A program made the position numbers and the translations under genes. This document shows, in pieces, positions 45,640-54,793 of a stretch of 64,000 bases of DNA. Where the stretch lies: assembly GCA_008727115.1 (NCBI GenBank), contig CP044131.1, forward strand, positions 62,001 through 126,000, read 5' to 3'. The stretch's first letter is position 1; every line of letters starts with the position of its first letter. Source of the stretch: Comamonas testosteroni. GTDB taxonomy: Bacteria; Pseudomonadota; Gammaproteobacteria; Burkholderiales; Burkholderiaceae_C. Under the pieces are notes generated by a model. That model was not told where the DNA came from. It was given only the letters and a program-made list of their open reading frames with translations, and made no database searches.

Positions 45640-47189
45640 GCGAGAACACAGCGCTGGTCGCCGACGACCGCAGCATTCAGTGGTGTCTGCTGTCGCACAC
45701 CAATATTGGCAAGACCACGTTGACACGTACCTTGATGGCCGACGACGTTGGCGAGATTGAAGACGCGGCCCATGTCACCACACAGTCACAGCGTTACCTG
45801 CTGCAAAAAACCGCCCAGGGCGACGAGCTGTGGCTGTGGGACACACCGGGCTTTGGCGATTCGGTACGTTTATACGAAAGGCTGAAGCAACAGGGCAATC
45901 CGCTGGGCTGGTTTCTCAGCAATGTCTGGGATCGCTGGCGCGACAAGCCGTTTTACCTGAGCCAGCGCGCGCTGCTGGCTGCTCGTGATCATGCCGATGT
46001 CATGCTCTATCTGGTCAATGCGGCAGAAGACCCTGCAGATGCGGGTTACTGGAGCGCGGAGATGAGCATTCTGGCGTGGATGCGCAAGCCGGTCATTGTG
46101 CTGCTCAACCAGATCGGCAGCGACACCACCGCAGAGCAGACCCGGCAGGATCTGCAGCGCTGGAAGCAGGCCACGCAAGGCTTTCAGGACGTGGTGCGCG
46201 AGGTGCTGGTGCTCGATGCCTTTACCCGCAGCTGGTGGCATGAGCGCAAGATGATGCAAAGCATTGCGCCGCTGCTGCCAGCGACCAAGCAGCCTGCGTA
46301 TCAGCGTCTGCTGGAGCAGCGCGCCCTGCAGCAAAAAGAGCGCGAGAGGGACAGTCTGCACGTCATGGCGCAGCAACTGCTGGCGGCGGCCGAGCTGCAC
46401 GAGGCGCTGGATGCAGAGCAGGGCAAGCTGCTGGCGCGTGCATGGCAAAGCCTGAGTCAACTGGGCAGCAAGCTCAGCAAGTCCGCTGAAGCCGAAGATC
46501 GCCTCAGTGCGCCGGCCAAGGCGGCTGTACAGCGGCTGATGCAGGCACTGCAGCGAAGCGATGTGCAGGCAACACAGCGTTTGCTGGAAATACACCACCT
46601 GGATGGTCAGGCGGCAAGCCAGATACAGGAGCAGTTGCGCAGCCAGCTCCAGATTCGCACGCCTGTGGATGCCCCGGCTGCGGGCTTGTGGGGGGCTTTG
46701 ACGGCAGGCGCGGCGACAGGACTAGGGGCCGACCTGATGGCCGGAGGCTTGACGCTGGGCACCGGTGCGCTGGTGGGGGCCCTGGTGGGTGCCATGACCT
46801 TTGGTGGTGCGGCCTGGGGAGCGAACAAGATGTTCGATCAGGAGCAGCAAAGCTTTCAGCTCTCCAGCGACTATCTGAGCACCCTGGTCAGTCAGGTACT
46901 GCTCAAGTACCTGCTGATCTCGCACTTCGGGCGCGGGCGTGGTCGCTACACCAGTCCTGCGGCCTCGGAGCAGTGGAGTGAAGCCGCTCAGGCTGTGGTT
47001 CAGGAGAAGGCAGGCCAGTGGGCGGGTATCTGGGCGCAGCTCAGGGCCGAGAGCACGGTGGATGCGGTGGCAGAAGCACAGCAAAGCCTGAGGGAACTGC
47101 TGGCCCAAAGCCTGCATCAGATCATGCTCCGCCTTTACCCAGACATGGGCGATGACGAGTGCCTCAGGGCCGGTGAAAGCGAATCGTAA
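45636..47189 (+). CDS. DUF3482-type GTPase
   Basis: The protein has 517 residues. The N-terminal TRAFAC-type GTPase domain has G1 LSHTNIGKTTLTRTLM, G3 WDTPGFGDS and a G4-like VLLNQIGS. The first glycine of the usual GX4GK loop is replaced by serine, and G4 is NQIG rather than NKXD. A helical middle part follows. Near residues 345-395 there is a glycine-rich hydrophobic stretch (AAGLWGALTAGAATGLGADL, then GALVGALVGAMTFGGAAWGA), typical of glycine-zipper membrane insertion. It is coupled to the DUF2868 gene by a four-base overlap. The role is unknown; a dynamin-like or pore-related membrane activity is only a guess. Confidence 0.82.
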   Translation: MSENTALVADDRSIQWCLLSHTNIGKTTLTRTLMADDVGEIEDAAHVTTQSQRYLLQKTAQGDELWLWDTPGFGDSVRLYERLKQQGNPLGWFLSNVWDRWRDKPFYLSQRALLAARDHADVMLYLVNAAEDPADAGYWSAEMSILAWMRKPVIVLLNQIGSDTTAEQTRQDLQRWKQATQGFQDVVREVLVLDAFTRSWWHERKMMQSIAPLLPATKQPAYQRLLEQRALQQKERERDSLHVMAQQLLAAAELHEALDAEQGKLLARAWQSLSQLGSKLSKSAEAEDRLSAPAKAAVQRLMQALQRSDVQATQRLLEIHHLDGQAASQIQEQLRSQLQIRTPVDAPAAGLWGALTAGAATGLGADLMAGGLTLGTGALVGALVGAMTFGGAAWGANKMFDQEQQSFQLSSDYLSTLVSQVLLKYLLISHFGRGRGRYTSPAASEQWSEAAQAVVQEKAGQWAGIWAQLRAESTVDAVAEAQQSLRELLAQSLHQIMLRLYPDMGDDECLRAGESES

Positions 47190-47534
47190 ATCGCAGACGC
47201 CATGTGCCCTGTGCGGTGGCTTCTTGCGCGGTCAGCAAAGCCTTCTCAAGAGGCGTGCATAAATATCGACTGTATGCGCTTGCAATATCTGCAGGCTGTC
47301 TCGTTTTGCTGCATAGCTTGTGGACCGGGTGCCGATCTTCTGCAGCGGGCCGCTGAAGTGAGCACAAACGGATTTTCATAAGGCGCAAAGCTATGGCAAT
47401 CCCGGTATAGCTGATGTATGGAAAAGCGGCGTGCAACTGAGCGCTGCGATGGTTTGCGGCACTTATGCTCTGCGCGCCCATTGCTTGGGCATTCATGCGC
47501 AACACATAACAGCCCCGGAGACGGGCGCAACACG
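47190..47534. other. 345-base intergenic stretch
   Basis: No gene, strong hairpin or recognised regulatory motif is seen between the GTPase gene and the SphA-like gene. It presumably contains the latter's promoter. Confidence 0.5.
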
Positions 47535-48422
47535 ATGAAAAAGCAACTCACAACCATCGCCCTGGCTAGCCTGGCCTTGCTCAACGCGGCCCATGCCGAA
47601 GGCCACTATGTGCCTGGTGTGGAAGGCCTGCAGGCCGCCAGTGCACCGCCCGCAGGGCTCTACTACATCGGCTATTTGGTCAATTACGACATCCACAGCT
47701 TTCGCGCCCCTGGCTCCAGCAGCAATCTGCCGGGCAGCAATAAGGGCAACGTCACGGCACTGGCCAACCGCCTGGTGTGGATGACGGGCACCAAGGTGCT
47801 GGGCGCGGACTACGGTGTGGAAACCATCATCCCCGTGGTCGGTACCTCGCTGCATATCAATGCAGCTGGTATCCATGACAACCACACCGGCGTGGGCGAT
47901 GTTTATGTCGGCCCCGTGGTGCTGAGCTGGCATGGCAGCAACTGGGATGCGGTGGGCGCTGCCGGTGTGTGGCTGGACAATGCCCGCGCCAACACGCCTG
48001 CCGATCCCGGCAAGGGCTTCAAGAGCTGGATGCTGACCGGCGGCGGCACTTACTACTTTGATGAAGCCAAGAACTGGTCTGGCTCGGCGCTGGCGCGCTT
48101 TGAGCGCAATACCAGGAGCGATGCAGGTCTGCGCTTTGGCAACCAGCTCACCGTGGAATGGGGCGTGGGCAAGCGCTATGGCGTGATGCAGGGCGGCATT
48201 GTGGGTTACAGCCAGTGGCAGCTGAGCCATGACAGCGGCGTGGGAGCCAGCGATGCCAAGGGGGCTCGCCACGCGATCGGTGCCGAGTTCTCCTATGCCA
48301 TTCCTGCGCAGAAGATGAACCTCAAGGCAGCGCTGTACCAGGAAGTCAGCGCCAAGGCAGGCTCGCTGGGTCCGCAGTCGCGAGGAACTCTGCTGCGCTT
48401 TGGTCTGGTCAAGGCTTTCTAA
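47535..48422 (+). CDS. SphA/MetA-type outer-membrane protein (phenol-degradation MetA family)
   Basis: The protein has 295 residues from the ATG at 47535. The signal peptide is MKKQLTTIALASLALLNAAH, cleaved near AEGHY. The mature part is rich in alternating hydrophobic strands and ends with a terminal aromatic residue (LLRFGLVKAF), typical of an outer-membrane beta-barrel. The start GHYVPGVEGLQAASAPPAGL and later WMTGTKVLGADYGVETIIPV resemble the MetA-pathway/SphA family, linked elsewhere to uptake of aromatic or hydrophobic compounds. No catabolic genes are adjacent, so the substrate is open. Confidence 0.7.
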   Translation: MKKQLTTIALASLALLNAAHAEGHYVPGVEGLQAASAPPAGLYYIGYLVNYDIHSFRAPGSSSNLPGSNKGNVTALANRLVWMTGTKVLGADYGVETIIPVVGTSLHINAAGIHDNHTGVGDVYVGPVVLSWHGSNWDAVGAAGVWLDNARANTPADPGKGFKSWMLTGGGTYYFDEAKNWSGSALARFERNTRSDAGLRFGNQLTVEWGVGKRYGVMQGGIVGYSQWQLSHDSGVGASDAKGARHAIGAEFSYAIPAQKMNLKAALYQEVSAKAGSLGPQSRGTLLRFGLVKAF

Positions 48423-48434
48423 GCTCAGCCCAGA

Positions 48435-50345
48435 TCAGCCCAGAGCCACGACTCTGAGCACTTCGGCGCCATAGGCATCCAGCTTTTTGGCGCCCATGCC
48501 GCTCACCCCTTGCAGCTCTTGCAGGCTCTGGGGGTTGAGTTCGGCAATCGATGCCAGCGTGGCATCGTGAAAGATCACATAGGCCGGCAGATTGTGCGAC
48601 TTGGCCACTTCGGCACGCCAGGCCTTGAGGTTGATAAAGCGTACTTGCGCATCCGGGCCCAGATTGACGGCGGCCGCATTGGCCGCTGACTTCTTGCTCT
48701 GCTTTCTGCTGCGCGATGCGGCCACGGCCTCGCGCAGCTGCACCCGAACCTCGCCCTTGAGCACGGCGCGCGAGCCGGGTGTCAGGCACAGGGTGTCGAA
48801 AACATGGCCGCTGTTCTCGCTCACCACCTTGTGCAGGCCGAGAGCGCCCGTAGCCAGCAACTGGCGCATCACGGCGCGCAATTGCTGTTCTGAATACTCG
48901 CTGCCCAGGCCAAAGGTGGATACCTTGTCGTGGCCGAATTGCGTGACCTTGTCCGTCACCTTGCCGCGCAGCACATCCATGATGTGGCCTGCGCCATAGG
49001 TGAGCTTGCTGGCCTCATGCACGCGATAAATGGTGGACAGCAGCTTGCGCGCCGCATCCGTGCCATCCCACAGTGCAGGCGGCTCCAGGCAGTTGTCGCA
49101 GTTGCCGCAAAAGGTCTTGGCAGCGGCTTGCAGAGGCTTGCCATCCAGGCTGGGCGGCTGACCATACTGCTCGCCGAAATAGGCCAGCAGTCGCACGCGG
49201 CGGCAGTCCGTGGCTTCGGCCAGGCCCAGCAGCGCATCGAGCTTGCCGCGCATGACCTGCTTGAACTCTTCTTCCGCAGGACTGTCGTCAATCATGCGGC
49301 GCTGGTTGACCACGTCAGAGATGCCATAGGCCATCCAGGCGTCGGCGGGCAGACCATCGCGGCCCGCACGGCCGGTTTCCTGGTAGTAGCCCTCGATGTT
49401 CTTGGGCATGTCCACATGGGCCACAAAGCGTACATCGGGCTTGTTGATGCCCATGCCAAAGGCAATCGTGGCGCACATCACCACACCGTCCTCACGCAGA
49501 AAGCGGTCCTGGTGGTTCTGGCGCATCTCCTGCGGCAGACCTGCGTGATAGGGCAGGGCGTTGATGCCGTTTTGCGCCAGCGTCTGCGCGAGCTCTTCCA
49601 CCCGCTTGCGCGACTGGCAATAAATCACACCGGCTTCGCCCTCATGCTCGCGCTCGATGAAGCGCAGCAACTGGTTGGTAACGTCCTTCTTCTCGGCAAT
49701 CTTGTAGCGGATGTTGGGCCGGTCAAAGCTGCTGACAAAGTGCTGAGCGGCTTCCAGATGCAGGCGCTCGATGATGTCGGCCCGCGTCAGTGCATCGGCG
49801 GTAGCGGTGAGGGCAATGCGCGGCACGCCGCTGTAGCGCTCGTGCAGCACCGTCAGCGCCCGGTATTCGGGACGGAAGTCGTGGCCCCACTGGCTCACGC
49901 AGTGCGCTTCGTCAATCGCAAACAGCGACAGCTTGCCTTGTGCGTGCAGGTCGTCGAGCAGGCCCAGAAAGCGCGGAGTGTTCAGCCGTTCGGGCGCGGC
50001 GTAGAGCAGGGTGATATCGCCGCTTTGCAGGCGCATCTCCACGTCCTGGGTCTCGTCGTAGCTCAGGGTGGAGTTCAGATAGGCGGCGCTGACACCGGCC
50101 TCGTGCAGCGCACCGACCTGGTCGTGCATGAGCGCAATCAGGGGCGACACCACAATCGTCACGCCTAAGCCTGCCTGCTGGCGCGCAATGGCGGGCACCT
50201 GATAGCACAGCGACTTGCCGCCGCCCGTGGGCATGAGCACCAGTGCATCGCCGCCGCCGATGACATGCGAGACGATGGCCTGCTGAGGGCCACGGAATTG
50301 CTCGTAGCCAAAAACGGCTTGCAGAATGGATTGCGCGGAAGACAC
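48435..50345 (-). CDS. recQ: RecQ, ATP-dependent 3'-5' DNA helicase
   Basis: The protein has 636 residues with full RecQ architecture. The helicase core has Walker A PTGGGKSLCYQVPA, box DEAHC and motif VI QETGRAGRDGLP. The zinc-binding RecQ-Ct domain has cysteines in CGNCDNCLEP. A winged helix and a C-terminal HRDC domain (RAEVAKSHNLPAYVIFHDAT) follow. It resolves recombination intermediates and restarts forks. It is convergent with the SphA-like gene, 12 bases apart. Confidence 0.97.
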   Translation of the reverse strand: MSSAQSILQAVFGYEQFRGPQQAIVSHVIGGGDALVLMPTGGGKSLCYQVPAIARQQAGLGVTIVVSPLIALMHDQVGALHEAGVSAAYLNSTLSYDETQDVEMRLQSGDITLLYAAPERLNTPRFLGLLDDLHAQGKLSLFAIDEAHCVSQWGHDFRPEYRALTVLHERYSGVPRIALTATADALTRADIIERLHLEAAQHFVSSFDRPNIRYKIAEKKDVTNQLLRFIEREHEGEAGVIYCQSRKRVEELAQTLAQNGINALPYHAGLPQEMRQNHQDRFLREDGVVMCATIAFGMGINKPDVRFVAHVDMPKNIEGYYQETGRAGRDGLPADAWMAYGISDVVNQRRMIDDSPAEEEFKQVMRGKLDALLGLAEATDCRRVRLLAYFGEQYGQPPSLDGKPLQAAAKTFCGNCDNCLEPPALWDGTDAARKLLSTIYRVHEASKLTYGAGHIMDVLRGKVTDKVTQFGHDKVSTFGLGSEYSEQQLRAVMRQLLATGALGLHKVVSENSGHVFDTLCLTPGSRAVLKGEVRVQLREAVAASRSRKQSKKSAANAAAVNLGPDAQVRFINLKAWRAEVAKSHNLPAYVIFHDATLASIAELNPQSLQELQGVSGMGAKKLDAYGAEVLRVVALG

Positions 50346-50360
50346 CGGTTACTCTTGAAT

Positions 50361-50415
50361 CAATAGCTGTATGCGCTTGCTGTATAAGGCTTAGAGGTTG
50401 ATTTGACCTCAAATG
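50361..50415. repeat. degenerate copy of the 'atagctg' repeat
   Basis: CAATAGCTGTATGCGCTTGC, followed by TGTATAAGGCTTAGAGGTTG and ATTTGACCTCAAATGCAAGC, repeats the family order (AATAGCTG, GCGCTTG, AGAG) just upstream of recQ. Confidence 0.45.
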
Positions 50416-50482
50416 CAAGCATCAGAATGAGCCCTATTGTGCGCCGCAGCCCCGCGTGCTGCCCGCAGCGGGTTATGCACCA

Positions 50483-51217
50483 TCAGGCCACCGGCGCGAT
50501 GGTGGATGGCGAGAAATGGGCATCCAGCTCATACAGGTCGGCCGGATAGGTCAGGCGCACAAAGGTGATGGGCAACTGCCCTGTCCAGGTGCGGCGGTCG
50601 ATCACCAGGCAGGGGAAGCCGGGCTTGATTTCCAGCAGGCCCGCAGTTTCTTCGCTGGCCGCTTCGGCGCGGATGCGGTGCTCTGCCGAGCTCCAGGGCA
50701 CATGGTTGACCATCCAGGAGCTGGGGCTGTGTTCGGTGAAGCTCTCCTGCGCGGCATCGGGAACGGATTCCAGATTGATCAGCCGGTCTTCGATGCAGAA
50801 CGGTCGCGTGCCAGCCATGTGCAGGCACAGCACATGAATGATGGGGCCGGGCTTGGGCATGCGCATGGCGTCCATGTCTTCACGCGTGCTGCGTCTTTGC
50901 TTGCGGCTTAGCAGGCGGCTTGAATACTCCTGCCCCATGCCCAGCACCACCTGGCGCAGATCCGGAATCTCCAGCACGGCCGAGCTGGTGTGAGGGCGTG
51001 TCACAAAGCTTCCCAGCTTGCGCTTGCGCTCCAGCAGGCCGGCTTCTGCCAGCTTGCCTAGAACCTTGCTGACCGTCATGCGCGAGCACTGGTAATGGGC
51101 TGTCAGCTCCATCTCCGAAGGGATGCGGTAGCCAGGTGGCCAGCGGCCACTGAGAATGTTTTGCTCAATCTCGGTGAGGATTTGCCCGTGCAGCGACATG
51201 GAAGATTGTTTGACCAT
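50483..51217 (-). CDS. hutC: GntR-family regulator, HutC-like (histidine utilisation repressor)
   Basis: The protein has 244 residues. The N-terminal GntR wHTH includes ILSGRWPPGYRIPSEMELTA and SRMTVSKVLGKLAEAGLLER. The C-terminal UTRA domain has SSRLLSRKQRRSTRED and VIDRRTWTGQLPITFVRLTY. These match HutC, whose inducer in Pseudomonas is urocanate. It is divergent from the FAD dehydrogenase gene across 147 bases, so it likely represses the FAD dehydrogenase-aminotransferase-hutG group. The TTGTATGTACAA-type hut operator was not seen, so its site is undefined. Confidence 0.85.
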   Translation of the reverse strand: MVKQSSMSLHGQILTEIEQNILSGRWPPGYRIPSEMELTAHYQCSRMTVSKVLGKLAEAGLLERKRKLGSFVTRPHTSSAVLEIPDLRQVVLGMGQEYSSRLLSRKQRRSTREDMDAMRMPKPGPIIHVLCLHMAGTRPFCIEDRLINLESVPDAAQESFTEHSPSSWMVNHVPWSSAEHRIRAEAASEETAGLLEIKPGFPCLVIDRRTWTGQLPITFVRLTYPADLYELDAHFSPSTIAPVA

Positions 51218-51364
51218 GGCGTGATTACACCAGAGAGAGCGCAGCTTTCACTCCTGCTTTTGGGCGATTGTGGCTGGTACTGACCGCGGAGGTGGACGCT
51301 ACGCAGCACAATCCATGCACTGGTCCTGACGGCAGCGTGCCGCAGGTAGGCGAAAGGCTAGCTG

Positions 51365-52753
51365 ATGTCTCAAGAACAATTTCTCTCTGAACTGATTTCC
51401 TCTTTGGGTGCCGATGTGGTCCAGGTTGCGGCCGATGTGCCCGAGCGCTACTGGACTGACTGGAGCGGCACGCCGCCCCAGCAGCCGCTGGCTCTGGTGC
51501 GCCCGCGCAGCACCGAGGACGTCAGTTCGCTGCTGCGCTTGTGCTCGGTGCATCGCATTGCCGTAGTGCCCCAGGGCGGCCTGACGGGACTGGCTGGCGC
51601 AGCTGTACCAGCAGAGGGTGCTGTGGCCGTGTCGCTGGAGTGGCTCAATGCCATTGAAGACATCAACACCCAGACCGGCCTGATGCAGGTGCAGGCTGGC
51701 GTCACGCTGCAGGCCGTGCAGGAAGCGGCCGTGAATGCCGGCATGGTGTTTGGCGTGGACCTGGGCGCACGCGGCAGCTGCCAAATTGGCGGCAATGTCT
51801 CCACCAACGCGGGCGGCAACGGCGTGCTGCAGCACGGCATGATGCGCGAGCAGGTGCTGGGCCTGGAAGTGGTGCTGGCCGATGGCTCGGTGCTGCCCAT
51901 GCTGCGCCCCATGATCAAGAACAACACGGGCTATGACCTCAAGCAGTTCTTTATCGGCGCGGAAGGAACGCTGGGGATCATCACCCGTGTGTTGCTGCGT
52001 CTGCGACCCGCGCCCAAGGCCACGGTCACTACGCTGGTGGCCATGCCTGACTTCGATTCGGCGCTGGCTGTGCTGGGGCGCATGCAATCGCATTTCGGCA
52101 ACAGCGTGGCGGCTTATGAGTTGATGTGGGACAGCTTTGTTCAGAGTTCGCTGGCCTGGCTCAAGCTCTCGGCTCCTTTTGCCGAGCGGCACCCGCTGCT
52201 GGCGCTGATCAATGTGGATGGCAAAAGCGAAGCCCAGTTGCAGGAGGATGTGCAGCAGGTGCTGGAGGAATGCATGGAAGCCGGTGAGGTGCTGGACGCC
52301 ATCGTGGCCCAGTCGGGTGCGCAAGCACAAACACTGTGGAAGCTGCGCGAAGCACCGGCAGAGCTCAACAACAACATGCATCCGGCCATCAACTTCGACG
52401 TGAGCCTGCCGCAGGCCGATATTGGTCGCTTTGCCGATGCCTGCGAAGCCGCCTTCAACGCCCGCTGGCCCGATAAGCATGCGCTGTACTTCGGCCATGT
52501 GGGCGACGGCAATCTGCATGTCTCCGTGGATGGCAAGACCGTGGGCGGAGAGTGCGACGCGGTGGAGGCCGAGCTGTACCGCCTGGTGGGGGAATTCAAG
52601 GGCAGCGTCTCAGCCGAGCATGGCATTGGCCTGCACAAAAAACCGTTCCTCGGCAACAGCCGCACACCCGCTGAAATGGCCGCCATGCGTGCCATCAAAC
52701 TGGCGCTGGACCCTCTGGGACTGATGAACCCCGGAAAGGTGTTTGAGCTGTGA
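51365..52753 (+). CDS. FAD-linked 2-hydroxyacid dehydrogenase (GlcD / D-2-hydroxyglutarate dehydrogenase type)
   Basis: The protein has 462 residues. The PCMH-type FAD domain has VVPQGGLTGLAGAAVP and GSCQIGGNVSTNAGGNG, and GYDLKQFFIGAEGTLGIITR precedes the cap domain. The C-terminal FAD-oxidase domain has the metal/substrate motif FGHVGDGNLHVSV and GSVSAEHGIGLHKK. The family oxidises D-lactate, glycolate, D-2-hydroxyglutarate or related acids to 2-oxoacids, passing electrons to quinone or ETF. Its last four bases overlap the aminotransferase gene start. Placement under hutC suggests a histidine-derived hydroxyacid such as imidazole-lactate (inference). Confidence 0.88.
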   Translation: MSQEQFLSELISSLGADVVQVAADVPERYWTDWSGTPPQQPLALVRPRSTEDVSSLLRLCSVHRIAVVPQGGLTGLAGAAVPAEGAVAVSLEWLNAIEDINTQTGLMQVQAGVTLQAVQEAAVNAGMVFGVDLGARGSCQIGGNVSTNAGGNGVLQHGMMREQVLGLEVVLADGSVLPMLRPMIKNNTGYDLKQFFIGAEGTLGIITRVLLRLRPAPKATVTTLVAMPDFDSALAVLGRMQSHFGNSVAAYELMWDSFVQSSLAWLKLSAPFAERHPLLALINVDGKSEAQLQEDVQQVLEECMEAGEVLDAIVAQSGAQAQTLWKLREAPAELNNNMHPAINFDVSLPQADIGRFADACEAAFNARWPDKHALYFGHVGDGNLHVSVDGKTVGGECDAVEAELYRLVGEFKGSVSAEHGIGLHKKPFLGNSRTPAEMAAMRAIKLALDPLGLMNPGKVFEL

Positions 52754-53901
52754 GCGAATCGTTGGTGACCTCTCTGGCGCGCCCTGAAGTGCGCCCTTTG
52801 CCTGCCTACAACGCGGGCCTGTCCAGCGACGCCGTGCGCCAGCGCTATGGCGTGAGCGATGTGGTGCGTCTGGCCAGCAATGAAAACCCGTTTGGTGTCA
52901 GCCCCGCCGTGCACAAGGCCCTGTCCACCGTGGCCGATGATGTGGGTAACTATCCCGATGCCCACTGCACGGCATTGCGAACGGCTATTTCGCAGACCGT
53001 GGGAATGGACGCAGACCGGCTGGTGTTTGGCGATGGCTCGGAAGACCTGATCAAGATTCTGTGTGAGGTGTTTCTCTCGCCCGGTGATCGGGTGGTGACG
53101 CAGCGTCCCGTGTTCGGCCTGCATGAGATCTACCCCAAGATGATGGGCGCCGAGGTCGAGTTGCTGGAGCTGACTGCAGACATGGGTTTTGACATCGATG
53201 CCTGGTGCGCAGCGCTGAGCAAGGCTCCCAAGATCGCCTTTTTGCCCAACCCCTCCAACCCCGTGGGCTGCATGATGAATGTGGCGCAGTTGGCACGCGT
53301 GCTGGAGGCTACGCCAGAGAGCACCGTGCTGGTGGTGGACGAGGCCTATTACGAGTACGCACTGCATGACGACGATTACCCCGATGTGCTGGCCATGCTG
53401 GCGCAGCGCCAGGGGCCGTGGATCGTGCTGCGCACCTTCTCCAAGGCCTGGGGCCTGGCGGGTCTGCGCGTAGGCTACGGCATGGCGGACAGCGCTGCCT
53501 TCATTGCGCTGATGGACAAGGTGCGCTCGCCCTTCAATGTGAACATGGTCGCCCAGCGTGCCGCGCTGGCTGCCTGGGGAGACTCCACCCATATGCGCAG
53601 CGGCGTGGCAACCACGGTGGCCCTGCGTGAGGAGCTGCGGCGGCAATTGCTGGCGCTGGCCGGGCCGGGGCAGCCGCTGCAAGGCTTGCGCGTTGCGCCA
53701 TCCGTGGCGAATTTTCTGTTCCTCGACCTGGGGCGACCCAATGCGCCCGTGACCGAGGCGCTGCTGCGGCAGGGCATCCTCATCAAGCCCTGGAAGGAAG
53801 CGGGCTTCGAGCATTTCCTGCGCGTCTCCATTGGCACAGAGCGGGACAACGCCCGCTTTGTTCAGGCTCTGGTGCAGGCGTTCCGACCTGAAGCCCTCTA
53901 G
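52750..53901 (+). CDS. hisC: HisC-like histidinol-phosphate/aromatic aminotransferase
   Basis: This 383-residue fold-type I PLP enzyme starts at a GTG at 52750, overlapping the preceding stop by four bases. Motifs are VVRLASNENPFGVSPAVHKA near the N-terminus, DEAYYEYALHDDDYPDVLA, and the PLP lysine in LRTFSKAWGLAGLRVGYG. Biosynthetic HisC normally sits in a his operon; this copy is coupled to an FAD hydroxyacid dehydrogenase and followed by hutG. A catabolic role interconverting imidazole-pyruvate and histidine is therefore more likely than histidine synthesis, but this is inference. The symbol marks family only. Confidence 0.85.
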   Translation: MSESLVTSLARPEVRPLPAYNAGLSSDAVRQRYGVSDVVRLASNENPFGVSPAVHKALSTVADDVGNYPDAHCTALRTAISQTVGMDADRLVFGDGSEDLIKILCEVFLSPGDRVVTQRPVFGLHEIYPKMMGAEVELLELTADMGFDIDAWCAALSKAPKIAFLPNPSNPVGCMMNVAQLARVLEATPESTVLVVDEAYYEYALHDDDYPDVLAMLAQRQGPWIVLRTFSKAWGLAGLRVGYGMADSAAFIALMDKVRSPFNVNMVAQRAALAAWGDSTHMRSGVATTVALREELRRQLLALAGPGQPLQGLRVAPSVANFLFLDLGRPNAPVTEALLRQGILIKPWKEAGFEHFLRVSIGTERDNARFVQALVQAFRPEAL

Positions 53902-53927
53902 CAGACGTTCCTCAGGAGACACAGGCC

Positions 53928-54779
53928 ATGGGCCAGCACATTCCTCCCTTTCTATTTCACCAAGGCACTGCGCCACTGCTGATTTCCATGCCGCATACGG
54001 GCACCCATGTGCCGTGCGACATCGCAGTCAAACTTACGCCCCAGGGCCGCGAGGTGCATGACACCGACTGGCATATGCCCCGGCTCTATGACTTTGCCAA
54101 GGCTCTGGGCGCATCGCTGCTGGTGGCCACGCATTCGCGCTATGTGATTGACCTGAATCGCCCTCCTGATGGCGCCAGCCTCTACCCCGGCCAGAGCGTT
54201 ACAGGGCTGTGTCCGGTCGATGGTTTTGACAGCGCACCTCTGTATGCCAGCAAGGCTCTTGAGCCGGATGAGGCCGAAGTCGAGCGCCGCCGTGCGCTGT
54301 ACTGGCAGCCCTATCACGCGCAGCTGCGCGCCGAGCTGGATCGCATCAAGAGCCAGCATGGCGTGGCCATGCTGTGGGATGCGCACAGCATCCGCTCGGT
54401 GCTGCCGCGTTTTTTTGAGGGGCAGTTGCCCGATATGAATCTGGGCACGGCCGATGGCAAAAGCTGCGACCTCGTGCTGGCGCAGCAGTTGCTGGAGATC
54501 GCTGAGCAGTCGTCCGGGCACCGCAGCGTGCTCAACGGCCGCTTCAAGGGCGGCTACATCACACGCCACTATGGCCAGCCCGAGCAGGGCTTTCATGCCG
54601 TGCAGATGGAAATGACGCAGTCCAGCTACATGCAGGAGCAGATGCCTTTTGACTACCTGCCTGAGGTTGCGGCCGGTATCCAGCCCACGGTGCAGCGCAT
54701 GCTGCAGGCGGTGCTGGCGTTTGCCCAGCGTCAAAGCCAACCGGCTGAGGTGTTGCGGACCGGCGCTGACCCGCTTTAG
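53928..54779 (+). CDS. hutG: N-formylglutamate deformylase
   Basis: The protein has 283 residues. Motifs SMPHTGTHVPCDIAVKL, DTDWHMPRLYDFAKALG, ATHSRYVIDLNRPPDGASL, WDAHSIRS and NGRFKGGYITRHYG are those of HutG in the five-step hut pathway. It releases formate and glutamate from N-formylglutamate. A 26-base gap with GGAG follows the aminotransferase stop, so it is in the same unit. The remaining hut enzymes (hutH, U, I, F) are not in this window. Confidence 0.92.
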   Translation: MGQHIPPFLFHQGTAPLLISMPHTGTHVPCDIAVKLTPQGREVHDTDWHMPRLYDFAKALGASLLVATHSRYVIDLNRPPDGASLYPGQSVTGLCPVDGFDSAPLYASKALEPDEAEVERRRALYWQPYHAQLRAELDRIKSQHGVAMLWDAHSIRSVLPRFFEGQLPDMNLGTADGKSCDLVLAQQLLEIAEQSSGHRSVLNGRFKGGYITRHYGQPEQGFHAVQMEMTQSSYMQEQMPFDYLPEVAAGIQPTVQRMLQAVLAFAQRQSQPAEVLRTGADPL

Positions 54780-54793
54780 GTGATGATGGTGTC

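Noticed and set aside
51218..51364. Hut operator of the TTGTATGTACAA type between hutC and the FAD dehydrogenase gene
   Set aside because: No matching palindrome is present; the regulator's site remains unknown.
52141..53976. 611-codon minus-strand frame across the FAD dehydrogenase and aminotransferase genes
   Set aside because: It spans two well-identified genes and lacks any domain of its own.
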